From contig WQWC01000014.1 in the NCBI GenBank assembly GCA_009785525.1, forward strand, positions 1-41,818: a stretch of 41,818 bases of DNA, given 5' to 3'. Below the pieces are notes generated by a model. The model did no database searches. It was given only the letters and a program-made list of their open reading frames with translations, and was not told the DNA's origin. Of the stretch, positions 1 through 7,497 are shown piece by piece (position 1 is the stretch's first letter; every line of letters starts with the position of its first letter). The position numbers were made by a program, and so were the translations under genes. Source of the DNA: Oscillospiraceae bacterium. GTDB taxonomy: Bacteria > Bacillota > Clostridia > Oscillospirales > Oscillospiraceae.

Positions 1-1
1 A

Positions 2-148
2 GACAGTCCTGCCGCCGAAGTGCAGAAAGTTGAAATCTTCTATAACTGCGTTGGTGTAATAGATGTGCCGGACTTGAAGAAGATTCCGCAAACGGAAATT
101 CACATTCCAACAAGAAAGGGCGTAGCGGTAAGCTATGCTACTGCGTAA
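2..148 (+). CDS. C-terminal end of a large serine site-specific recombinase (5' truncated by the window)
   Basis: The frame is open from the first bases to a TAA at 146-148 and gives a 48-residue tail ending VAVSYATA. The stretch VQKVEIFYNCVGVIDVP followed by a TRKGV segment resembles, from memory, the DUF4368-type tail of large serine recombinases carried by clostridial conjugative and mobilisable elements. The catalytic resolvase and zinc-ribbon domains would lie left of the window. It converges on tmRNA, whose 3' end is 71 nt away, so this may be the edge of an integrated element. Alternative: any protein sharing this short tail; with 48 residues the call is moderate. Confidence 0.6.
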   Translation, partial: DSPAAEVQKVEIFYNCVGVIDVPDLKKIPQTEIHIPTRKGVAVSYATA

Positions 149-153
149 AAAGA

Positions 154-216
154 AAGTGGGTGTTGTCAAGTGACTTGAGATTGTAATACAATCTCAAATC
201 CCCTAACAACACCCTC
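154..216. terminator. Nested inverted repeat between recombinase and tmRNA
   Basis: A perfect 10-bp stem TTGAGATTGT/ACAATCTCAA (175-184 and 188-197, loop AAT) sits inside a second stem GGGTGTTGT/ACAACACCC (158-166 and 206-214). It lies between two convergent transcripts, so a bidirectional terminator is the simplest reading. There is no clear U-tract on either strand, so an element-end or recombination-site role is also possible. Confidence 0.5.
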
Positions 217-218
217 AC

Positions 219-588
219 TGGTGGAGCTGGGGGGAATTGAACCCCCGTCCGAAAGCGCTTTGACATAAACTTCTCCGGGCGCAGACGGTTATTGCGGAAC
301 CCTTGCGGATTCCCCTTCCCTTTCCATAGCGCAAACCGTCACGCGGTCATGGTCGGGTAGCTTCAATTATGCGTGGCGCGCTCGAAGCGCATCGCACTCA
401 CGTTCTCCACTTAATCAACGCCCTCATTCCCGCTCGTGGACCTTCGGGAGAGGACGGGCAGCCTTAAGCGGCTACCGGAACAAAATCGTTATTATTGTTC
501 TTTAATTTATAAAGGTTGCCGTTTTAGGAGTCAGCGCCTCCGCCCGCTATTTATGTTTCCACACCCCCGTCGAAACCAGTACAGCCCC
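219..588 (-). ncRNA. ssrA: tmRNA (transfer-messenger RNA)
   Basis: On the minus strand the gene starts at 588 with GGGGCTGT followed by the canonical ACTGGTTTCGACGGGGG, and ends at 219 with CAGCTCCACCA. The 5' GGGGCTG and 3' CAGCTCC pair as an acceptor stem with a G-U at the third pair, the alanine-identity signal, and the T-arm sequence GGTTCAATTCCCCCC precedes it. The mRNA-like part has a short frame ending with a TAA at 464-466; the readable tag end is NNNNDFVPVAA, a normal hydrophobic degradation tag. The resume codon is uncertain; it lies just before the Asn run at about 500-506. tmRNA rescues stalled ribosomes with SmpB, whose gene is 2.6 kb upstream on the same strand. No convincing own promoter was seen in the 32 nt before it, so read-through from the upstream operon is possible. 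Confidence 0.96.
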
Positions 589-620
589 GTGTTATTGTCG
601 TGGCACAGAGAGGCCGTCCG

Positions 621-2189
621 CTAATCCGGACGACCATCGACCCAAGCGACGTGCGCCACAGGCGACCAATCAATTATGTCGTTGCCGCTTAATGACAACA
701 ATTCTAAATTCGGAAGATTCGCCAGTGGAGAGATGTCAACAATCCAGTTATTGCTAATAATCAAGGATTGTAAATTTGTCAACCCTGCAAGTAGCGATAT
801 ATCGGTGATTCGATTGTTCTGTAACGACAAATGTCTCAAATTTGTCAACTCTGACAGCAACGCAATGTCTGTAATGTTGCTGCTGTTTAACTCTAGTGTC
901 TCCAAATTCGTTAAACCCGCAACAGGAGAGAAGTCGTTGATTCGGTTATCTCTCAGCGACAATCCTGACAAATTCGTAAGCCCCGCAAGTAGCGATATGT
1001 CAGTGATTCGAGTGCTGCCCAATTGCAACCATGTCAAATTAGTGAGTCCAGCCAGCGGCGATATGTCGCTTATTGGAGCGTCCCATATGGATAAATCTAT
1101 CAAATTCGCAAGCCCTGCAAGTAGCGATATGTCAGTAATTCGAGTGCTGCCCAATTGCAAGCTTGTCAAATTAGTGAGTCCTGTCAGCGGCGATATGTCG
1201 CTTATTGGAGCACCCCATATGGACAAGCTCGACAAATTAGTCAACCCCGCTAGCGGAGCTAGGTTGCTTATTGGAGCGCCCGATATGGACAAGCCTGACA
1301 AATTCGTAAGCCCAGCTAGTGGGGATATATTAGTGATTCGGTTACTGCCAAAATGCAACCATGTCAAATTAGTGAGTCTGGCCAGCGGCGATAAGTCGCT
1401 TATTTGAGCGCTCACTATGGACAAGCCCGACAAATTAGTGAGCCCAGCCAGCGGCGATATGTCGCTTATTGAATCGCCCGATATGGACAAGTTCGACAAA
1501 TTAGTGAGTCTGGCCAGCGGCGATAAGTCGCTTATTTGAGCGCTCACTATGGACAAACTTGACAAATTAGTCAGCCCAGTCAGTGGCGATATATCAGTGA
1601 TTTTACTGGACATTATATCAAGTGCATGCAAATTTATCATATATCTAAGCTGCTCAATATCCTCGTTGGTTAAATCCATGCCAAAAAACGAGAGTTCGGT
1701 TCGTGCCGTGCTAAACCGCTCACCGCCGATTGTGACAAACGCCGGGAACTCACCCGGAAGCCGTTCCGCCGAAACAAGCACAGTCCTAGTCGCGGCGTCC
1801 CAATCGACGTACAGTCCCACGCTTTCAAGCGGTAAGCGAATTGGCACCATTGTCCGGCCGCCGATTATTTGTGCGGGTACATCGAGGGTGAACTCTTCGC
1901 CGTTCACGGTGAATACATCGCTGCCGATGGGGATGCGCATTTCATACGTGCCGCGCATCAGGACAGCCGTACGTGCGACCTCATCCCAGTCTACCTCAAA
2001 GCCCAAGTGTTCAAACACACCGCGCACGGGTACAAGAGTGCGTCCGCCGCGAATCACCGGGGTTTGATCCGCGAATATGACGGACTGCCCCTCAATGGTG
2101 ACGCCGACTGCATCTTCAGCGTGTGTCAGCGGGGCAATCACCAGTGCTGTGATTACTATCAGCGCAAGTGTGAATATTCGCTTTTTCAT
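621..2189 (-). CDS. Secreted LRR protein with copper-amine-oxidase N-terminal-like stalk domain
   Basis: The 522-residue product has a signal peptide (KKR, hydrophobic core, cleavage near THAEDA at 24). Residues about 28-145 contain two copies of the motif RTLVPVR / RTMVPIR with following VDWD, typical of the copper amine oxidase N-terminal domain fold (not an enzyme here). From about 175 to the C-terminus run some 14 leucine-rich repeats of 22 residues of the internalin/SDS22 type (consensus ISDISPLAGLTNLxxLxI). There is no LPXTG or obvious anchor, so it is probably released or wall-associated by the stalk. RBS AGGTGGAG lies 5-12 nt before the ATG. It begins 16 nt after the GNAT stop, so it is likely co-transcribed from the smpB promoter. 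The repeats are nearly identical at DNA level, indicating recent expansion. Probable role: adhesion or protein binding; ligand unknown. Confidence 0.88.
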   Translation of the reverse strand: MKKRIFTLALIVITALVIAPLTHAEDAVGVTIEGQSVIFADQTPVIRGGRTLVPVRGVFEHLGFEVDWDEVARTAVLMRGTYEMRIPIGSDVFTVNGEEFTLDVPAQIIGGRTMVPIRLPLESVGLYVDWDAATRTVLVSAERLPGEFPAFVTIGGERFSTARTELSFFGMDLTNEDIEQLRYMINLHALDIMSSKITDISPLTGLTNLSSLSIVSAQISDLSPLARLTNLSNLSISGDSISDISPLAGLTNLSGLSIVSAQISDLSPLARLTNLTWLHFGSNRITNISPLAGLTNLSGLSISGAPISNLAPLAGLTNLSSLSIWGAPISDISPLTGLTNLTSLQLGSTRITDISLLAGLANLIDLSIWDAPISDISPLAGLTNLTWLQLGSTRITDISLLAGLTNLSGLSLRDNRINDFSPVAGLTNLETLELNSSNITDIALLSELTNLRHLSLQNNRITDISLLAGLTNLQSLIISNNWIVDISPLANLPNLELLSLSGNDIIDWSPVAHVAWVDGRPD

Positions 2190-2205
2190 ACAAACTCCAC
2201 CTTTC

Positions 2206-2670
2206 TTATGTTACCCACTTCGCTAGCATCAAACACGGATTATTTTCGTCCCAATATCCCTCCAGCACTTGCAACGGCAGGAATCCCATCGCTCTATAGA
2301 ACGCCAGTGTGCGCAAATACGATTCATCCTGCCTTGACTTATCCAGCGTTTTGACTGTAAGGAACGATCTTCCGGCCTTGCGGCACAGATTCTCCGCTTC
2401 TTTCACCAGCGTACTGCCCATGCCTTGGCGGTGATACTTTGGCATTATGCCCATGACATGAACCTCCGCCGTATGCTCGCTGTGTTCCTTTAGCGCTAGG
2501 AACGCTATTGCATCTCCGCCATTTACTGCCGCCAGGAATGGCATATCGCACACTTCACGGATATAGCTTTCAACAGATTCTGGTACACCAAACCATTCCG
2601 GCAGCAACTTCAGTATCCGCTCGCAGATCTTTGACTTTTCGTCCGAATTGGCTATCTGGACATATTCCAC
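2206..2670 (-). CDS. GNAT-family N-acetyltransferase
   Basis: The 154-residue product has the GNAT acetyl-CoA-binding motif A in HVMGIMPKYHRQGMGSTLV (about 71-89; R/QxxGxG/A type) and motif B around LAFYRAMGF (about 121-131). The substrate cannot be told from sequence. The start is a GTG directly after the TAG of the cyclophilin gene, with GGAG 9-12 nt upstream inside that gene, indicating translational coupling. It is the third gene of the smpB operon. Confidence 0.85.
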   Translation of the reverse strand: MEYVQIANSDEKSKICERILKLLPEWFGVPESVESYIREVCDMPFLAAVNGGDAIAFLALKEHSEHTAEVHVMGIMPKYHRQGMGSTLVKEAENLCRKAGRSFLTVKTLDKSRQDESYLRTLAFYRAMGFLPLQVLEGYWDENNPCLMLAKWVT

Positions 2671-3195
2671 CTACAGCTTCTCCGGCTCCGGATATTCGAC
2701 CCCGAATGTTTCAACCGTGACGCTCTCAATACGCTGATCTTGCTTGGGTTTATCGCTGTGATCTGTCGGAATGTCCGCGATGGCGTCAACGATATCCAAG
2801 CCTTCGGTAACACGGCCGAACGCGGCGTATGAACCATCTAAGTGCGGCGCGACCTCGTGCATAATGAAAAACTGACTGCCGGCGGAATCCGGATCTGACG
2901 CGCGCGCCATCGACAGAGTTCCTCTGTTGTGCTTTAAGTTGTTTTCAAAGCCGTTGATCGCGAACTCGCCGCGAATATTATACCCGGGGCCGCCAGTGCC
3001 TCTACCGCTTGGGCATCCGCCTTGAAGCATGAATCCGGGGATTACACGGTGGAAAATAAGCCCGTCATAGAACCCGCTTTTGATCAGCGATACGAAATTG
3101 TTGACCGTTCCCGGCGCGATTTCCGGATAGAGTTCAGCCTTTATAACTCCTCCGTCTTTCATTTTGATTGTAACTACAGGATTTGACATATTCAC
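2671..3195 (-). CDS. Cyclophilin-type peptidyl-prolyl cis-trans isomerase
   Basis: The 174-residue product is a single cyclophilin domain without signal peptide, hence cytoplasmic. Diagnostic segments are FHRVIPGFMLQGG (active-site Arg), GGPGYNIRGEF, GTLSMARA, SAGSQFFI and LDGSYAAFGRV, in the usual order. It catalyses proline isomerisation during folding. The GTG at 3195 overlaps the TGA of smpB (GTGA); an ATG two codons later (3189) is an equally good start, with AGAGG upstream of both. Confidence 0.93.
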   Translation of the reverse strand: MNMSNPVVTIKMKDGGVIKAELYPEIAPGTVNNFVSLIKSGFYDGLIFHRVIPGFMLQGGCPSGRGTGGPGYNIRGEFAINGFENNLKHNRGTLSMARASDPDSAGSQFFIMHEVAPHLDGSYAAFGRVTEGLDIVDAIADIPTDHSDKPKQDQRIESVTVETFGVEYPEPEKL

Positions 3196-3662
3196 GCATT
3201 CCTCTCTTTAATTAATCTGCTCATTTCCCGTTCTGATGATTTCACGGCCGCGGATTCCCGCTTATCATGCAGTTTCTTGCCTCTGGCCAGACCCAGCTCC
3301 AACTTCACCCGCGAGTCTTTAAAGTAAACCGAAAGCGGAATAAGCGCAAGCCCGTCCTGCTTAATGCGTCCGTAGAGCCGCATTATTTCTTTTTTGTGCA
3401 TCAACAGCCTTTTTTGCCGCATCGGGTCGCGGTTGAAGATGTTGCCTTTTTCATAGGGACTGACATGCATCCCACGCACAAAAAGTTCACCATCTTTAAC
3501 GGCGCAAAACGCGTCTTTCAAATTCACGCTGCCTTGCCGGACTGATTTTACTTCAGTGCCGAAAAGCTCAATTCCGGCTTCGTATTTCTCCAGAATAATA
3601 TAATCATGGTACGCTTTCTTGTTTCGTACCACTTGCTTCACTCCCGCGGCTTTTGGCGACAT
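3192..3662 (-). CDS. smpB: SsrA-binding protein SmpB
   Basis: From the ATG at 3662 the product has 156 residues, the normal SmpB size, and includes NKKAYHDYIILEKYEAGI, LFGTEVKSVRQGSVNLKD and a KKLHDKRES tail, all family hallmarks. SmpB binds the tRNA-like part of tmRNA and delivers it to stalled ribosomes. An in-frame open stretch continues upstream of 3662, but it is not SmpB-like; the chosen ATG has GAAGGGGGT 6-14 nt before it and a consensus promoter immediately upstream that would lie inside the longer frame. It is the first gene of the operon smpB-cyclophilin-GNAT-LRR, with ssrA downstream on the same strand, a common smpB/ssrA neighbourhood in Firmicutes. Confidence 0.95.
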   Translation of the reverse strand: MSPKAAGVKQVVRNKKAYHDYIILEKYEAGIELFGTEVKSVRQGSVNLKDAFCAVKDGELFVRGMHVSPYEKGNIFNRDPMRQKRLLMHKKEIMRLYGRIKQDGLALIPLSVYFKDSRVKLELGLARGKKLHDKRESAAVKSSEREMSRLIKERNA

Positions 3663-3701
3663 GCATTGACCCCCTTCGCAGAAACGGGCGATTGAATAAT
3701 A

Positions 3702-3731
3702 ATTATACACTGAGGCGAGCGCAGTTGTCAA
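3702..3731 (-). promoter_or_regulatory. Sigma-A promoter of smpB operon
   Basis: On the minus strand a perfect TTGACA (3726-3731) and a perfect TATAAT (3702-3707) are separated by 18 bp. The -10 is about 40 nt upstream of the smpB ATG. Confidence 0.85.
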
Positions 3732-3741
3732 GATTTTCCTG

Positions 3742-3908
3742 TGCGGGACATCCACATTGTCCCGTGTAACATGAAGTATTTTTCGCAGGGGACGATGGCA
3801 ATCGTCCCGCCGAACTAGGGGCGGATGGCAATCCGCCCCTACATTGGCCATTCGAATTGCCCATGTGCGGCAAATCCCCCTTCACGCACGAAGGGGAAAA
3901 GGGGATGC
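3742..3908. repeat. Cluster of REP-like palindromes
   Basis: Three successive imperfect palindromes are visible: one around GGGACA...TGTCCC (about 3745-3767), one GGGACGAT/ATCGTCCC (about 3789-3809), and one TAGGGGCGGAT/ATCCGCCCCTA (3816-3841). A fourth, weaker CCCCTTC...GAAGGGG pair lies at about 3879-3897. They belong to the TAGGGGCG family dispersed through the right half of the window and lie between smpB and the MecA-like gene. Confidence 0.7.
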
Positions 3909-3912
3909 CCCT

Positions 3913-4401
3913 CTAAAAACACTCCCGCAACTCATCCAGTGCAGACGGCCCAAGCAGCATTTTGCCGTGTTCTGTCAGATGAAGCGTATAGTTCGGGTGC
4001 AGCGGCAGCTCTTCGCCGTATTCAAACAGCACGCTTGGCGGAGTCTCTCTATCCCAGGGATATACGATTAGATAATAGTTCCCCTCGCAGTAAGATAGGA
4101 AAGATATAAGGCCGTCCGGACACATTGCTGCGGCCGCGATAATTTCTTCTATGTCCCGGAATTCAAAAAAATACGGGTCTCCTGAATGCGCCCTCGCCAC
4201 AAGAAGCAGTGAATTCCTGCCAGCAAAAAGCTCAAGATACACATTTCGCCACTCATCACGGCAGTTTTCCCCCAGCGCTTCGCGTAATATTCCCGCCGCA
4301 TCGTCAGTTTTCAACTCTGAAAGCGGTGCCGGCAGGGCTGATAGTTCATCGCTATTTAAATATATAAGCAGATTACGTTTGCCTATAGGATGTATGTCCA
4401 T
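3913..4401 (-). CDS. MecA-like adaptor protein (probable Clp adaptor)
   Basis: The 162-residue product begins MDIHPIGKRNLLIYLN, resembling the N-terminal strand of MecA (NegMecA) adaptors. Its second half has FRDIEEIIAAAA, then LSYCEGNYYLIVYP and finally FEYGEELP...LTEHGKMLL...ALDELRECF, which matches the order and character of the MecA C-terminal (ClpC-binding) domain. The acidic linker of MecA is short, so it is smaller than the usual 190-240 residues. MecA adaptors hand substrates to ClpCP. RBS AGGAGG is 7-12 nt before the ATG. The stop TAG opens a palindrome that follows the gene. No ClpC or competence gene is nearby; the assignment is by resemblance only. Confidence 0.6.
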   Translation of the reverse strand: MDIHPIGKRNLLIYLNSDELSALPAPLSELKTDDAAGILREALGENCRDEWRNVYLELFAGRNSLLLVARAHSGDPYFFEFRDIEEIIAAAAMCPDGLISFLSYCEGNYYLIVYPWDRETPPSVLFEYGEELPLHPNYTLHLTEHGKMLLGPSALDELRECF

Positions 4402-4493
4402 TATGTACGCCTCCTACTTCAGTTAGACCTATTAATGATATAGGCAAAAAGCCCGTTAGGCTAGTGCTAAATTAATGGAAATTCTAAAACGTA

Positions 4494-4521
4494 TTGATTT
4501 TTTCAGACACGATGATATAAT
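4494..4521 (+). promoter_or_regulatory. Sigma-A promoter, apparently leaderless, for the aquaporin-arsC-thrS operon
   Basis: TTGATT (4494-4499), 16 bp, TATAAT (4516-4521). The start codon ATG is at 4528, only 6 nt after the -10, which puts the expected transcription start at or beside the A of the ATG. No Shine-Dalgarno sequence could be placed on the transcript. Confidence 0.7.
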
Positions 4522-4527
4522 CAGGCA

Positions 4528-5208
4528 ATGAAAAATCAAAATTATTCAAGTGAGTTAACCGCAGAATTTATAGGTTCAATGTTCCTGGTCATGGCGGCTG
4601 TTTCGTCGATGATTCTATTCACAACCGTGTTTGATGCGCCAAAAAGCATCGCAGTATTTGCAAATGCCGTCGCGGTCGCGTTTGTTCTTTGTGCGCTGAT
4701 AGAAATATTCGGGCCGGTTTCCGGCGCGCACTTTAATCCGGTTGTTACCATGGTAATGCTGTTTGAAAAGAAAATTGCGGCGCCAAAAGCCGCGTTGTTT
4801 ATATTGTTTCAGTTCGCTGGGGGAATCGCCGGGACAATGCTAAGCCGCCTGATGTTTCTGCGTGAAGTTGAGGTTTTATTATCGGTTTCCGAGACTGTGA
4901 GAAATGAGTACATATTCTTCGGCGAAATTTTTGGCACATTCATCCTTGTTCTCGCGATATTGCTCCTTGTAAAAGCAGGATCTGACAAAATCCAGATTGT
5001 TGTGGGATTCTTGGTCGGCGGACAGCTTATGGCCACATCCTCCACAATGTTTGCAAACCCGCAGGTCACAGTCGCACGAATGTTTACAAACTCTGCCGCC
5101 GGAATAAGGCCGGTTGATGGATTGATTTTCATCGCCATGCAGATAATCGGCGCGCTTCTGGCATATGCGGTTTACAGACTAATATTTGCAAAGGCGGCTC
5201 TGAGATGA
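4528..5208 (+). CDS. Aquaporin-family channel (MIP), likely arsenite-conducting
   Basis: The 226-residue membrane protein has six hydrophobic segments and the two half-helix signatures of the MIP family: GAHFNPVVT (about 70-78; NPV in place of NPA) and FANPQVTVARMFTNSAAGI (about 170-188; NPQ), the latter ending in the family's conserved Arg. The NPA deviations suggest a pore not tuned to water alone. It overlaps arsC by ATGA (5205-5208), so the two are translationally coupled. Aquaglyceroporins in ars operons (AqpS type) pass arsenite produced by ArsC down its gradient; this context makes the same role likely here. Without arsC the sequence would only support a general MIP channel. Confidence 0.85.
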   Translation: MKNQNYSSELTAEFIGSMFLVMAAVSSMILFTTVFDAPKSIAVFANAVAVAFVLCALIEIFGPVSGAHFNPVVTMVMLFEKKIAAPKAALFILFQFAGGIAGTMLSRLMFLREVEVLLSVSETVRNEYIFFGEIFGTFILVLAILLLVKAGSDKIQIVVGFLVGGQLMATSSTMFANPQVTVARMFTNSAAGIRPVDGLIFIAMQIIGALLAYAVYRLIFAKAALR

Positions 5209-5615
5209 GTAAGCTAAAAATTGGGTTTATTTGTGTTCACAACTCATGCCGCAGCCAAATCGCTGAAGCTTTGGGCAAACATATTGCAGGAGACGTGTTT
5301 GAAGGTTACAGCGCAGGTACGCATACAAAAGATAAAATCAATCCTGACGCAGTCCGGATTATGAAGGAAAAATACAAGATTGATATGGCACTCACGCAAT
5401 GGCCAAAATTAATTGATGACATACCGCCTCTCGATATAGTGATCACGATGGGCTGTAATGTGGAATGTCCGCTTTTACCGTGCAAATACCGTGAAGATTG
5501 GGGACTTGACGACCCCACGGGCAAAAGTGATGATGAATTTTTGAAAATCATTACTGAAATAGAGAATAACATTCAAGTCTTGACGCAACGGGTATTACAT
5601 GCTATTCTAATCTGA
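5205..5615 (+). CDS. arsC: Arsenate reductase, LMW-phosphatase fold
   Basis: The 136-residue product starts with the P-loop CVHNSCRS (Cys10, Cys15, CX5R) and has TMGCNVECPLLPC (Cys84, Cys88, Cys93) followed by WGLDDPTGKSDDEF with the DP general-acid motif. This is the thioredoxin-type ArsC family, which reduces arsenate to arsenite using Cys10 and a pair of downstream cysteines. Cysteine spacing differs slightly from the S. aureus type (82/89), so which two resolve the intermediate is open. The start overlaps the aquaporin stop. No arsR, arsB or acr3 is visible in the window. Confidence 0.88.
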   Translation: MSKLKIGFICVHNSCRSQIAEALGKHIAGDVFEGYSAGTHTKDKINPDAVRIMKEKYKIDMALTQWPKLIDDIPPLDIVITMGCNVECPLLPCKYREDWGLDDPTGKSDDEFLKIITEIENNIQVLTQRVLHAILI

Positions 5616-5639
5616 TACGATATCAGGAGATGATGAACG

Positions 5640-7412
5640 ATGAACGAATACACATTTGAAAACGAAGAATACAAAAACGCGTATCGCCACACGGCCTCGC
5701 ATATTCTTGCGCAGGCTGTGAAACGGCTGTTTCCGGAAACTAAGCTGGCTATCGGCCCCGCGATTGCCGATGGGTTTTACTACGACTTTGACACCCCGGA
5801 GCCGTTCACGCCGGAGACGCTGGAGCAAATCGAGGCAGAGATGCGCAAAATCATCAAAGAAAAGCTGCCGCTGGAGCGGTTTGAATTGCCACGCGAAGAG
5901 GCACTTGCACTCGTGGCGGACGAGCCGTATAAGCTGGAACTTATTCACGACCTGCCGGAAGGTGAGGCCATCAGCTTCTATAAACAAGGCGAGTTTACCG
6001 ACCTGTGCGCTGGCCCGCAGGTGGATTCAACCGGCAGAATCAAGGCCAATGCTTTGAAACTCACAAGCGCCACCGGCGCTTATTGGAGAGGCGACGCGAA
6101 CAACAAAATGCTGCAGCGCGTGTACGGCACGTGCTTTATGACCAAGCCTGAACTTGACGAACATCTGGAGCGGCTGGAGCAGGCGAAGCTGCGGGATCAC
6201 AATAAAATAGGCCGTGAACTTGAGTATTTTACGACATCCGAGTTAGTCGGCCAGGGGCTACCAATCCTGTTGCCTAAAGGCGCAAAAGTTATACAAATTT
6301 TGCAAAGATTTGTTGAAGATGAAGAAGAGCGCCGGGGATATATGCATACAAAAACCCCGGTCATGGCAAAATCCGACTTGTATAAAATCTCCGGGCATTG
6401 GCAGCATTACCTTGACGGGATGTTTGTCCTTGGCGATAAGGATAAACACGAGGAAGAAGAGGTTCTTGCATTGCGGCCGATGACTTGTCCGTTCCAGTTC
6501 CAAGCGTACCTGAATCGTATGCGCAGCTATCGTGACCTGCCACTGCGTTATGCCGAAACAGCGACACTTTTCCGTAACGAGGCGTCAGGCGAAATGCACG
6601 GGCTTATACGCATCCGTCAGTTTACAATTTCAGAGGGACACTTGGCCTGCCGTCCGGATCAGGTCGAGGATGAATTCCGCGGCTGTTTTGAGCTGGCAAA
6701 CTATATGTTAAAAACCATTGGCCTCTTGGAGGATGTGACTTACCGTTTCTCAAAATGGGACGAGAACGACACGGATAAATACATGGGCAAAAAAGAGGAC
6801 TGGGAAAACACACAAAACTTTATGCGTGAAGTGCTTGACGGTTTGAATGTACCATATGTAGAAGCTGACGGCGAAGCCGCATTCTATGGGCCGAAGCTCG
6901 ATATCCAAATCAAAAACGTCTACGGCAAAGAGGATACGCTGATTACGCTTCAAATAGACTTTCAGCTTGCTGAACAGTTCGGTATGACATATGTGGACTC
7001 AGACGGTGAAAAGAAGCATCCGTTTGTCATACACCGCACTTCTATAGGCTGCTATGAGCGGACGCTTGCGTTGCTGCTTGAAAAATACGCCGGGGCGTTC
7101 CCGCTATGGCTCGCACCCGTGCAGGTGATCGTCATGCCAATCACCGACCGCACGAAGGACTACGCGCAATCTGTGGCAGATCAGCTAATAGACGCCGGAT
7201 TCCGTGTTGAGACGGATTTCCGTGCTGAGAAAATCGGATACAAAATCCGCGAGGCGCAGATGCAGAAGATCCCGTATATGCTGGTGCTTGGCGATAAAGA
7301 AGCGGAGAATGGGCAGGTAACAGTTCGCGCCCGCGCCGATGGAGATATTGGCGCAATGACGCTGGATGAGTTTATGGAGAGGATTACCGAAGAGAAGGGA
7401 AACAGGACATAG
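5640..7412 (+). CDS. thrS: Threonyl-tRNA synthetase lacking the TGS domain
   Basis: The 590-residue product begins directly in the editing (N2) domain: HTASH (His17, His21) corresponds to the HxxxH zinc-like cluster. The partner CxxxH motif reads CAGPQ (Cys123, Gln127), so the second His is replaced by Gln (codon CAG at 6018-6020). The class II core follows with MTCPFQFQAY (zinc Cys), RYAETATLFRNEASG (motif 2), SEGHLAC (zinc His) and HRTSIGCYERTLALLLE (zinc His, motif 3), then the anticodon-binding domain from about 490. Full-length ThrRS has about 640 residues with a TGS domain; its absence is seen in some Clostridia paralogues. The gene starts 24 nt after arsC with AGGAG upstream and has no T-box leader, so it is expressed with arsC. 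A second, TGS-containing ThrRS may exist elsewhere. Confidence 0.95.
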   Translation: MNEYTFENEEYKNAYRHTASHILAQAVKRLFPETKLAIGPAIADGFYYDFDTPEPFTPETLEQIEAEMRKIIKEKLPLERFELPREEALALVADEPYKLELIHDLPEGEAISFYKQGEFTDLCAGPQVDSTGRIKANALKLTSATGAYWRGDANNKMLQRVYGTCFMTKPELDEHLERLEQAKLRDHNKIGRELEYFTTSELVGQGLPILLPKGAKVIQILQRFVEDEEERRGYMHTKTPVMAKSDLYKISGHWQHYLDGMFVLGDKDKHEEEEVLALRPMTCPFQFQAYLNRMRSYRDLPLRYAETATLFRNEASGEMHGLIRIRQFTISEGHLACRPDQVEDEFRGCFELANYMLKTIGLLEDVTYRFSKWDENDTDKYMGKKEDWENTQNFMREVLDGLNVPYVEADGEAAFYGPKLDIQIKNVYGKEDTLITLQIDFQLAEQFGMTYVDSDGEKKHPFVIHRTSIGCYERTLALLLEKYAGAFPLWLAPVQVIVMPITDRTKDYAQSVADQLIDAGFRVETDFRAEKIGYKIREAQMQKIPYMLVLGDKEAENGQVTVRARADGDIGAMTLDEFMERITEEKGNRT

Positions 7413-7428
7413 AAGCAGCACAATATAA

Positions 7429-7462
7429 CCGCCTGACAAAATCATTTGTCAGGCGGTTTCTT
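7429..7462 (+). terminator. Intrinsic terminator of thrS operon
   Basis: A perfect 12-bp stem, CCGCCTGACAAA (7429-7440) and TTTGTCAGGCGG (7445-7456), loop ATCA, followed by TTTCTT. It lies 16 nt after the thrS stop and may also serve the convergent hpf transcript. Confidence 0.93.
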
Positions 7463-7497
7463 AATTGGTGTGCTCCATCGGCATTCAGGCAAATGAA

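Noticed and set aside
676-1407. Long open frame on the plus strand opposite the LRR gene (also 1549-2067)
   Set aside because: It is an antisense by-product of the LRR repeats; it has no RBS and its residues simply mirror the repeat period.
3663-3851. N-terminal extension of SmpB
   Set aside because: It would run through a perfect promoter and into palindromic repeat DNA and adds nothing SmpB-like.
4445-4466. Weak hairpin AGCC/GGGCT with a T-run upstream of the MecA-like gene
   Set aside because: The stem has only about four good pairs and lies where no transcript is expected to end.
5590-5640. T-box leader for thrS
   Set aside because: Only 24 nt separate arsC and thrS, too short for a T-box, and no terminator or specifier loop is present.
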